Positions 16,001-24,500 of a stretch of DNA of 64,000 nt are shown here, one piece after another (position 1 is the first letter of the stretch; the number at the start of each line of letters is the position of its first letter). Location: positions 21,636,501 to 21,700,500 of the forward strand of contig NC_092672.1 of the NCBI RefSeq assembly GCF_964355755.1. Direction: 5' to 3'. A program made the translations under genes and the position numbers. This DNA is from Antedon mediterranea. Its lineage: Eukaryota; Echinodermata; Crinoidea; Comatulida; Antedonidae. The notes beneath the pieces were generated by a model that saw only the letters and a program-made list of their open reading frames with translations, was not told where the DNA came from and did not search any database.

Positions 16001-17881
16001 GCAGTGTTACAACCACTTATGTAGTACCAGCTATAATAAAAACTACTGCTAAGAGAGAAACAATAAAGATATCATATCATTTATTTCATTTGAACAAATA
16101 CAAACATGAAAACAGAACAATTGTAAATCAATGAGGCAGGATTACCTAACATAACAGTCGCGAAGCCAAAATAAGACATTCAAACATATTTAAAACATAA
16201 TTAAAAACACATTTTTGTAAGAAAGTTAAAATTTCTGTATATGAATGACAAGATAGTTTAAATTGTATGAAGTTAAATTTATTACAGCAAAATCCACCAC
16301 AGGTTAGCTAATTCCTCAAAATAATCAAAGCCGAACAAATCAGAATGGAATCATGCTTATATTTCTTCTAACTTTCAGAAACATCAAATTATCAACATTA
16401 TTTTCTTTGATATTATTAATTTGAATACTATAATAAAAATTTTCAAATAGTAGGCAAAACTTTTTTACGTAGGAAAAGTGGTCAAAATATTAACCAAAAA
16501 ATCCATGAAAACAAAACAGCAATTTGTTAAGAGATTGATTCACACATATATATATATAAACTTTTATGGGGATAAAAATGCAATAATTATCCATCATTTG
16601 TTTTGCAGAAAATACATTGCAAGAAAAGTATTTTATATTACTAAAATATAAATATGTTTATTTTGCGGTGAAACATTTTAAGATTTGTTTAAGAGTGACT
16701 AGTATCAATCATAGTATAATAATTCTCAAACACTTGTTTTTGTAGTAAATACATCACAAGAACAATTCAACAAGTTGAAGTATGATCTTGGTTCACTCTA
16801 TATTGGTGAGCGACTGCTGTTGTTGAAATGCTGTCTATTTGAACACGTAGACTTACATCACCTTGGCAAGTCAAGTTGCACAGCAAATTACCTATTAAAC
16901 CAACTACATGAACGTCGTTATATCACACCTACTAATATCCGTCTGTTGCTAGAGGTGGCTGAGATTTCACAATTGAAAGATGCTGAAGATCTCATAAATC
17001 AATATGTTGTAACCAACAAGGTTCCAAACACTGATGAAGGAACAAAGTCAGTTTCACCATATAGGAAACGATTGTGCATGGCATTGCAGCAATTTGACCC
17101 ACATAAGTTAAATGATGTAATTGCTTACTATGGATTGAACTTTGTTTGTTTACCAACAATTTGGGAATTAGTGTTTCACCTTGAAAGCAATAGAAAATTA
17201 GTAGAAGAATCAGAAAGAAAGAGGTTTGCTGAGCTTCTTGGACCAATCGCTAAGAAAATACTATTCAATGGTATGTATGTTGTATATTGTGTAAACATAA
17301 TTTATAACAATTGAAATCAATTTTTTTGATTTCTTACATACACAGTATGATTATAAATAATGTAAGCCATGTAAAGTATATTCAACTATAAATCACATCA
17401 TAAATAAATATTGATAGCATAACCTGCATAATTACATCATAATTGTTAAAATAGTAAAAATCAATCAATATGTAATTAGTATTACCTAAAGAAATCTCAT
17501 AATTATACTTTAAGACTTAGCATACATGTAAGACCATTAGCACTGTATAGAATGTCTTGTTTGACACAACTTTATCTATGTTTGTTGATGAAATTACTAC
17601 TCTTTAAAAACAGAAAAGGAAGTTCACACCCTCAAGACTTTTAATGACATTACAAGTTTTAAATACTACGTTGTGCTTGCAAAAATCCTATTATGAAATA
17701 TATATTTTGTCTTTGTTTAATTTGTTATTGTACCTACTCCTAGTTCCTTTCTATGTTACTATGTTATTGGTTAGTGAAAAGAATAAAAAATAAATAAATT
17801 TGAATTGAATTTTACCTATGATCACTTAAATGGCTTGTTTCAACTATATTATTAAGGGTTTTTCAATTTTTTTCAGATTAA
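136..17881 (+). CDS. Roco-family GTPase with death-effector-like C-terminus (multi-exon, 5' end outside window)
   Basis: Exons read from splice sites and open frame: 136-283, 666-766, 1099-1167, 1287-1417, 6660-6749, 6866-7054, 8905-9147, 9339-9533, 9700-9861, 10071-10358, 10599-10679, 11189-11399, 13767-13805, 14317-about 14640, 15173-15217, 15377-15427, 16746-17270, and a terminal exon with stop at 17879-17881 (alternative terminal exon 18220-18236). Frames join without a stop apart from the uncertain 3' end of the 14317 exon. The order is Roc GTPase, COR, linker, death-effector-like domains, about 965 residues in view. Roco proteins are GTP-dependent signalling scaffolds (LRRK, DAPK1, MFHAS1). 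Death-effector domains recruit caspase-8/FADD-type partners. A role in cell death or immunity is inference. The first exon starts mid-protein after an acceptor, so an N-terminal part, perhaps LRR or ankyrin repeats, lies upstream of the window. No kinase domain is seen. Confidence 0.82.
284..2366. other. Introns and left part of the 5.2 kb Roco intron
   Basis: Short introns lie between the exons at 136-1417. From 1418 to 2366 I see AT-rich sequence with no splice-supported exon and no obvious repeat except a G-rich patch near 1720-1760. Confidence 0.5.
2367..2462 (+). pseudogene. 3' end remnant of a non-LTR retrotransposon ORF
   Basis: The plus-strand frame from 2367 reads FRVVLLWNGLSDYVVSAS and stops at 2460-2462. 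The 'R-V-x-x-W-N-x-L-P/S-x-x-V-V-x-A-x-S-L-x-x-F' pattern is typical of the last residues of reverse-transcriptase ORFs in CR1/Jockey-like elements. Nothing upstream keeps the frame, so this is a short fossil. Recognition is from the pattern only. Confidence 0.4.
2849..3790 (+). repeat. Interspersed repeat, left copy of an inverted pair
   Basis: This segment is similar, in reverse orientation, to 12680-13585. Shared blocks include the ends near 2850 and 13585, the stretch around 3190-3330, and the stretch around 3440-3680. It contains an 83-codon open frame (3536-3787) of unknown nature; the right copy has stops in the corresponding frame, so coding is doubtful. The two copies bracket most Roc and COR exons. 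Confidence 0.7.
4391..6354. repeat. Tandem array, 89-bp unit, about 22 copies
   Basis: The word ACATACATAGCAATACAC recurs every 89 bp (for example 4397, 4486, 4575) up to 6354. Units differ by a few substitutions (GTAAGGG/GTAGGGG, CCCGC/CCTGC/CCCAC). The array lies in the large intron of the Roco gene between the G3 exon and exon 6660. Minus-strand open frames here are array shadows. Confidence 0.95.
7106..7674. mobile_element. Nested foldback/MITE element in a Roco intron
   Basis: The left arm 7108-7197 (CTCTTTCACACCAACCTAGC, then a block containing GTCGCCCTCTAT) is the near reverse complement of 7494-7586. The word GGTGTGAAAGG recurs at about 7271, 7572 and 7656, the last ending at GGGGGTATTA, so elements appear nested or the terminal motif is repeated. 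The ends are flanked by TTA/TA, which fits a TA or TWA target-site duplication (Tc1/mariner or PIF/Harbinger-like). The superfamily is not certain. There is no coding capacity. Confidence 0.75.
7675..8904. other. Roco intron; short retroelement-like tail near 8640-8830
   Basis: No exon is supported between 7675 and 8904. Around 8640-8830 a stretch (CATTCATTCATTC, then AGGCCCGATGGGCCT, a small hairpin) looks like the reversed 3' tail of a SINE or non-LTR element. Similar tails occur near 9870-9990, 16065-16150, 25190-25400 and 36275-36390. Confidence 0.35.
8905..11399 (+). CDS. COR domain exons of the Roco gene
   Basis: Six exons continue the Roc frame. Exon 8905-9147 ends in a helix with VPVKWVNLQESL, the W-x-x-L-E pattern that opens COR domains. 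Exon 9339-9533 has AIEYMNDIGIILHS, matching the COR 'F/Y-hydrophobic-DxGxIL' segment. Exon 9700-9861 is a helical piece (MLWKRLDEEGILEERLLRYL) resembling the COR winged-helix part. Exon 10071-10358 (FLVPSRMK, then a beta-rich stretch), 10599-10679 and 11189-11399 form the COR-B-like and following region. The last has a Cys-rich patch (NLCVLCTACYP). In known Roco proteins COR mediates dimerisation. Exons through 10679 join in phase 0; the 11189 exon ends in phase 1, where the C-terminal module begins. The donor after 10358 (GTTTGG) is weak, so that boundary is less sure. Confidence 0.78.
11709..12000. repeat. Tandem array, ~43-bp unit, seven copies, with a displaced copy at 12333-12365
   Basis: ATGATAACATGAAACTATCA recurs about every 43 bp from 11714 to 11980, separated by poly-A of variable length. 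A further copy of the ATGAAACTATCAGTATCCAC segment sits at about 12336, so the ~330 bp in between (12000-12333) look like an insertion into the array. Confidence 0.9.
12680..13585 (-). repeat. Interspersed repeat, right copy of the inverted pair
   Basis: Reverse-complement counterpart of 2849-3790, with many substitutions and indels. The 74-codon open frame at 12680-12904 on the plus strand is antisense to the left copy's frame and is probably not a gene. Confidence 0.7.
13767..17881 (+). CDS. C-terminal death-effector-like module of the Roco gene
   Basis: Exon 14317-about 14640 encodes a six-helix death-effector-like domain. Its second half (INLLALLTANGQLSQTNLSV, then LYDAIKVTEQFGF) fits the DED pattern of a helix, 'G-x-L-s-xx-N-L', then the last helices. 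Exon 16746-17270 encodes a second one (LLNQLHERRYITPTNIRLLL, then EVAEISQLKDAEDLI). It is followed by about 75 residues of another helical unit (TIWELVFHLES, LLGPIAKKIL) that I do not recognise. Three mini-exons, 13767-13805, 15173-15217 and 15377-15427, encode similar 13-17 residue linkers (PLATSSLQT, PLATSSLET, LLAASSLGT). All these exons enter in phase 1, and those with clear donors leave in phase 1. The 3' end of the 14317 exon is uncertain: 14640 keeps phase 1 but its donor is poor. Death domain rather than DED is possible for either unit. Confidence 0.68.
14727..15100. repeat. Three tandem ~123-bp units between mini-exons
   Basis: Blocks beginning ATCTCTATGTTTTT(G)TAG and containing ACTCATTAATGTACAATAG repeat three times (about 14727, 14852, 14974). 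They lie in the intron between the first DED-like exon and the second linker mini-exon. Confidence 0.85.
15428..16001 (+). repeat. 34-bp array made of an exon end plus 5' splice site, 17 copies
   Basis: GTATAGGTGAGTAACATTA recurs at exact 34-bp steps 17 times, from 15428 to 15972. Each unit also contains CATTAGGGACAG, which is the end of the preceding mini-exon (GCTCATTAGGGACA at about 15407-15420). The repeat was therefore born from the exon-intron boundary, and every copy carries a consensus-like donor (ATAG|GTGAGTAA). The array sits directly at the donor of exon 15377-15427. Confidence 0.95.
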
Positions 17882-19110
17882 TAAGCAATTCCACTTCTAT
17901 CTAGTCTAGCAGAAAATTGAAAGAGTACCACAGACATGTGACAAAATCAAGTAAAACATTGGAAGAAAATAAAAGAGTATAGTACCGTAACCAAAACGTA
18001 ACCATGCGAGACCACCAAACGAGTAGGGTATCGTAACCAAAACAAGTCTCATTACCATGCGAGACAACCAAACGAGTAGGGTACCATAACCAAAACGAGT
18101 AGGTTATCGTAACCAAAACAAGTATCATTACAATGCGAGACGTACATGCAAACAAATACACAGTTGTGTGCACAATTAAAAACTAAAAGTAAAAGTTACA
18201 ATTTTATTCATCTTTTCAGATTACGTCCATATATGAAAGGTTTAAAATATTGGTATGTTGCTGTAATATATTATTTAGATTAATAGTTGAAACCAATCAA
18301 CAACAGTATATTTGTAAATATCATTTGTTTTGTATATCCTTGTTGTCCTTTATTATTAGTATAATACAGAATATGTGCATTTCTAGTTTCAAACTTATTA
18401 ACATTCACTTGGAAACAGAATAATGTATACATTATAAAGTGCATATCATTTTGTATATTCTTGTTTGTATTCATTATTCAGTTAAACATAAGTTTATAAA
18501 AACCATTACTTCTTAAGATGAAATACTTTGTTTTCTTTGAATATAATTAATCATTGGTGAACACTGGATTCTTGAAGGTCATCATGTGGATGTAAAATTC
18601 ACATTTCACTGAGCATTCACAACCATTAAGAATAAATCTTAGTTACAATAACAATATTCTGCAAACTTTTTTCACAATTTAATTTTTTTACTGCCATATA
18701 ATTATAAATGTTTGTTTTACTTAATAAAGAAACCTTTTTATGTTAGTCTTTAACTGTGTATGATATTCATAAATTAACAACATGTATTTTTATGTATAAA
18801 TTTAATAATCAGCAATTCTTCAAATTCTTTTCATAACTATGATACCAGTTATTCCGATATTTACTTTTCAATTCAATTTCGTAACCGATATATGGCTAGA
18901 AATCCCATTTCTAGCCGTCCAATCTAATGGAATGGTATTGATGCTTTTATACAACATACTTGTTATATAATCTATCCACATTTCTTGTTTTATGTAGTAT
19001 ATCATGTTTTTAATTGTTACCGTCTTTTCTTATTTGTTTTTAAGATTGCCAAACTGTGTACGTACGGCTTTGCTATTCTTTCCATTTAAATATATGTCGG
19101 GATTCTATTG
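17882..19110. other. Intergenic, no gene seen
   Basis: AT-rich sequence follows the Roco stop. At about 17990-18135 a short repeated motif (ACGAGTAGGGTA.CGTAACCAAAAC) occurs three times. An alternative terminal Roco exon at 18220-18236 (five codons, stop TGA) is possible. AATAAA words near 17780-17800 and 18630 could serve polyadenylation. Confidence 0.4.
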
Positions 19111-19119
19111 TGATAGTGA

Positions 19120-19355
19120 ATCACACAAATCAATTGGTTACCCTCCAATTATGCCCAGTCTCAGCTGTTCCGCCGTACCACGCCGAGAATGTTAAAGAGT
19201 CGTTATCCAATCGAGTTCGAACAATACCATGAAAGCCTCAGTGGTCTAATGGTTAGGACATCTGCATATCAAGCAGGCGGTTCGAGTCTCGGTTGGGGCG
19301 ACTTTTTCTCATTCTCACAGATTTCCTCATCTTTATTGTTTCGAATTAATGTTCA
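19120..19355 (+). repeat. tRNA-containing repeat, degenerate copy
   Basis: At 19235-19299 is a tRNA-like sequence with an A-box (TGGTCTAATGG) and B-box (GGTTCGAGTCT). About 7 nt are missing from the T-arm relative to the second copy at 24394-24465. Both the 5' flank (CCGTACCAC, GAACAATACCATGAAAG) and the 3' flank (CTCATTCTCACAGATTTCCT) are shared with that copy, so this is a repeat family with a central tRNA rather than a stand-alone tRNA gene. Confidence 0.75.
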
Positions 19356-20523
19356 TTGCCTAATGTGTTTATATATATAAATCCAAAGGCAAATTACTGA
19401 AAAAAATGACAATGCTGTGGGTATCAGTGGCTGGATCTCAATGGAGATACAAAAATAAAAAGCGAAAAGCTAAATCAAAACGATAAAGTAAACAGCCAGA
19501 AAAGTTAGCAGAGCTTTCGGGCAACACTAGCCCTTCATCAGTGCAAGTGAAGGAATTTGGATAACGTCAGAGTATAAAGCTGGCAAGTGCTCCCTGGGTG
19601 GACAGGAATAAAAGAAATATATATATATATATATATTTATTCTAAAAAGAGAGATGAAACAAAAACTTATTAAATCAAAAGTAAAACATGCAAACTAGAT
19701 TGAAAATGAAAGCCATTTATTCTACGATTGTACACAGCTAATATGTTATGATACCATATTATATAGGAATCAATTTATAAAATGTAGTGTTAACTGTCTC
19801 TGTCGGTTATTTTGTACTCCAAAGCGGACGTATTTTGTGATTTAGTTAAATATCTCTGGACGTTTTATTACGAAAGGAAAATTATATAACACATTTTAAA
19901 TATTTTTATATCACTATTTTGAATTTAAAGTATCTAATTTACAGTACTAAATTGTTTATATTTGTATGATAAAATATTATAAATGAATAAAAGCGGGATG
20001 ATATTTCCATGAAATATTTTTGAATACCGTGATAATAATTTGTATATTTTGAGCTTAATTCATTTTAAATCTGTGTCGTTGTAAGAAGAGAACACCTCAA
20101 GTATTACATCCGGGTCTCTTTGGTTGCCGTTTAAATATCACGTCATCATTCATCATCATTGCCGTTCGTGTTCATTATCATTGTCACTATCGTCATTATT
20201 ATCAAATCATTCCAGTTTTTCAGGTAAATTCAATTTTTGTCAAAGTGGATAACTATTAATGTGACATTAAAATGGCATCTGTAATTAACGTGGCCAAAAT
20301 TACATTTCGATGATTATGTTGACACCTTAAATAATGAACAAAATATATATTGCGATATTAATTTGATTAAAAAATCAGGATTAGGATATGACATTAAACA
20401 AACTAAAAAAAAAAACGTTATCACCACTTAATACGAAACGATCTGGGAAGACAACTTTAGCTTATGGTTATAAAAGATATCTCTGATTATTTGATGATAA
20501 ATAGATGATTATTGACAGTATAC
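19356..20523. other. Presumed 3' region of the myosin gene; no exon recognised
   Basis: The last supported myosin exon (20524-20593) ends in phase 1, so at least one more coding exon should lie here or further left. I could not recognise one. An (AT)n run sits at 19618-19640. Around 20215-20290 is a diverged copy of a motif also seen near 33985-34080 and 57790-57900. Confidence 0.35.
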
Positions 20524-21598
20524 CTTCTGTTAATATGCTATTGTTTTGTTGCGATTGTTCATCATTGCATTCTTGCACATCAGAATCAGCAAACTGGTAA
20601 AAATAAATGTTAAATTGTATTAAATTGTATCAAGAAAAAAAATATTAGATTAAAAATCATAAACTGAATGTTTATGATTTGAGTACGGAGAATATTTCAT
20701 GAAAATTAACTGATTGACCATTTAATGAGGCGGAACCAAGCACAGGCAGTCTCTCAGTAAATGAATATATACTCTATTCAACATTATTAGTTTTATAGCA
20801 CAGTACATATGATGATGTGTTAATTTAACATCATTAAAGTAAGTACATGTAAATGAGGATGTGTTAGTGATGAAAGAACATACTTCACATTGTAAAGTTT
20901 GTTGGTGCAGCGAAGATTGAAAATTGAGGGTTTTAAGTAAAGGCTTACCTTGTCTGAATTCAATTCATTTAATTGTTCCTCTAACTTGCGTTGGTGTAAA
21001 CGGATTGAATATCCAATCATAGCATACTGTATGACACGTGCTGCCTCATGTCGTCTCTTTACATCTTCTCTCACCTTCCAGCCTCTAAAACCTACAACAT
21101 ATCAATTCTAATTAGTGACTCAGCATCATAGCATACTGTATGACACGTGCTGCCTCATGTCGTCTCTTTACATCTTCTCTCACCTTCCAGCCTCTAAAAC
21201 CTACAACATATCAATTCTAATTAGTGACTCAGCATCATAGCATCTGTATGACACGTGCTGCCTCTCTCACCTTCCAGCCTCTAAAACCTACAACATATCA
21301 ATCAGTGACTGAGCATCTTACGGTACATAAACACATTTAGTTTAATTTTAAAATGTTAAAATGAATAAAAATTAAGAATGTACTTTAATGTTTCAATAGC
21401 GTTCTGTGGCTTGGTTTGGTAACAGCATGATGCCTGCAAGATATTTGGCATAACACTATTACAATCAATACCTGCTTGAATGATGACCACAGCTGCCTCT
21501 TGTTTACTGTTGGTTGCCAGGATCTTCCTCCACCATATCTGTATTACACCAGCACTTAAATTGAATTCCTTCAATCTTGCAACTTCAAGTTTATCCAA
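20524..21598 (-). CDS. MYO19: MYO19-like neck (IQ motifs) and tail start
   Basis: Exon 21472-21598 (42 codons plus one base) reads [14 protein letters not shown] and AAVVIIQAG, spanning one IQ-like motif and the start of a second. Exon 20949-21091 completes the second ([12 protein letters not shown]) and adds [20 protein letters not shown], a third IQ-like helix, then an acidic/Gln helix. Exon 20524-20593 ([16 protein letters not shown]) begins the tail and ends in phase 1. IQ motifs bind calmodulin or light chains. Human MYO19 has three IQs followed by a membrane-binding region with basic and hydrophobic residues. I see no such region before 17,900, so the 3' end is unresolved. Confidence 0.82.
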
Positions 21599-24500
21599 CT
21601 AAATGAAAAATAACGGAATATAATAAATATACAATGATGCAGATTCTTACTTACTTTTTTACGCTGACAAGCTAAAAACAAAAAGCTAAAAGTATTATAA
21701 TTTGGTGCTACAACTTTTTCATAATAAGATAGGAATTTTACTGATTTTCATTGACTTACACACTTTAATGGGTAATAATTTTTAATAAAATGGTATTTTT
21801 TAAATTGTGTCAAATTAATTGTTCTTTTCTTTTTTATATTTATATACTTTTTTTAAAAAGAAAAATGCCTCAATTTTACATAATTATTTAGTCAATTTTG
21901 GTGAATTTCATATCTTATACTACAAAAATATTCTTGTAGCACTACTTTTAAAAATAAATGTTTATTTCACGGCACTCATTCAGCTCTACTGCAAAGGTTT
22001 ATATTATACAGATATTGCCTGCTTAGAGGTGAAATATAACAATTGACATCACAGAGGGAATGATATTTTTCTGTTATATTAAAATATGTAGCAAAGTGTA
22101 AGTAGACTTGGCTGGGTCGGCTAGCCTTAAGACTGCCTAGTTCACCTTACCTTGCATAAGTAAAGACCAAGTTCACCTTACCTTGCCTAAGTAATAAGAC
22201 TGAGTTCACCTTACCTTGCCTAAGTAATAAGACTGCCTAGTTCACCTTACCTTGCCTAAGTAATAAGACTGCCTAGTTCACCTTACCTAGCCTAAGTAAT
22301 AAGACTGCCAAGTTCACCTTACCTTGCCTAAGTAATAAGACTGCATAGTTCACCTTACCTAGCCTAAGTAATAAGACTGCCAAGTTCACCTTACCTTGCC
22401 TAAGTAATAAGACTGCCTAGTTCACCTTACCTTGCCTAAGTAATAAGACTGCCTAGTTCACCTTACCTTGGCGAAAAATGACCGTATAAACTCAAATAAG
22501 TACTAATGATTCCTTTGCCATAATATATTCACTTAAAATGGACCTGAAATGGACTTTCGATTTTCAAGAAATTCACACATGTTATTTAAATGTATCAAAT
22601 TAACACAAACCCATACAAATAAAAACAAAATGTATAGTATTTTGGGAAAAAACGAAATGTTAAGATACCTTAATAAATTAGCAAAAATTACTCACGCCAT
22701 TGCAATATGTTATTTCAGCGGCCGTCGGAAGCCTCTATATTCACGACGTCACATATACACACGACGATATCGAGAGTGTGTATGCCGCCATATTAGTAGG
22801 GTAGGAAGGAGGGGTTACCGTGCACCCCCATGATGTATAGTCAGTGAATGATCGACGGCTTGGAAAGATACGCGAAGCATTGACACTAATACTAATTTAT
22901 TCAATATCTAATGTTGTTGAAATATAGGTCCCTAAAATTTACTTTGTTTGTTCTAAAACCCGAATTTGGAAGGCCTACCTCCCAAACCTTTACTAGGCCT
23001 AGCGCGCGAAGTCGATCTACCACCCCACCACCCACATCATGCGGCGAGGCTCCGTTTCATGTGCATCCCCAAGGACCAAAGCGATATCAACAACTTGCTG
23101 CGCTCATTGTCAAGTTAAAGTAAAATATGAATAAAATTCGTTTTCGAACTGCCTGATTCGTGACAAATAGATTATCATCTCATATTACTACTTTAATTCT
23201 GCTAAACTAAAAACTAAAGAAATTTTGGCAGTATAAATTACGAACAATATACAAAATACACGAACGGAAAATACGGACAACGTTGCCAGGCTAACTTCGG
23301 TATTGCCAGAAAAAAACAGTTGATTTGAAGATTTTAAATCGTCATTTACTCGATGAATAACCGTTTATACGGTAATATTTTTATCTAAAAAATTCTAAAT
23401 ACGTTTCTGCACAAGCATTTTTTAGAAAATACTCCATAGATTTCAAGAGTTACAGCCAAAAAACTGCAAATTGTTCATTGGAGGGATAGGAATATATTCG
23501 CAAAGTGACATCACCCGCGAATTAAAATGTAATTTATTCTACTGCAAATATAAAATAATTAAATTATTATAAACTACTTTTAAATACCTGTCCCTCTCTT
23601 AAGAATATCTTTGTTTTTCCAAACAAAAAGCTTTTCAATTTATTTTCTTTGTCTGCTTCAGCTAAAACCAGATTCGTAATAACAGCACATTTACTTTTTG
23701 CATCCAAATCTTTGACATCTTCCGAGTTTGACCGTATTAATAATTCATACCTCATTCATTAAAAATCACTGTACAACATTCTATAAGTAAATTGTCATTA
23801 TCGTTGAGAATCAAGTATAACTAACAACACACTGGCAAGTATGTTAGTAGGTGTTCAACATGTACAGTATGTACAGGGATATATATAGTATATATTATAA
23901 ACAACACACAGGCAAGTATGTTAGTAGGTGTTCAACATGTACAGTATGTACAGGGATATATATAGTATATATTATAAACAACACACTGGCAAGTATGTTA
24001 GTAGGTGTTCAACATGTACAGTATGCACAGGGATATATATAGTATATATTATAAACAACACACTGGCAAGTATGTTAGTAGGTGTTCAACATGTACAGTA
24101 TGCACAGGGATATATATAGTATATATTATAAACATCACACTGGCAAGTATGTTAGTAGGTGTTCAACATGTACAGTATGTACAGGGATATATATAGTATA
24201 TAATATAAACAACACACTGGCAAGTATGTTAGTAGGTGTTCAACATGTACAGTATGTACAGGGATATATATAGTATATATTATAAACATCACAGGCACAG
24301 AATAAATTCTATACCGCCCAGTGATATACTGAAATTTAATTAATTAATTTGAAACGATAAAGATGAGGAAATCTGTGAGAATGAGAAAAAGTCGCCCCCA
24401 CTGAGATTCAAACCCGGAACCTTCTGCTTGATATGCAGATATCCTAACCATTAGACCACTGGGGCTTTCATGGTATTGTTCAAACTAGATTGGATAGCAA

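Noticed and set aside
23851-24273. Four overlapping 63-codon frames with identical protein
   Set aside because: They are the same 77-bp repeat read in rotating frames.
24394-24465. Functional tRNA-Asp
   Set aside because: Anticodon ATC is not the usual GTC, the T-stem is imperfect, and the flanks are repetitive.
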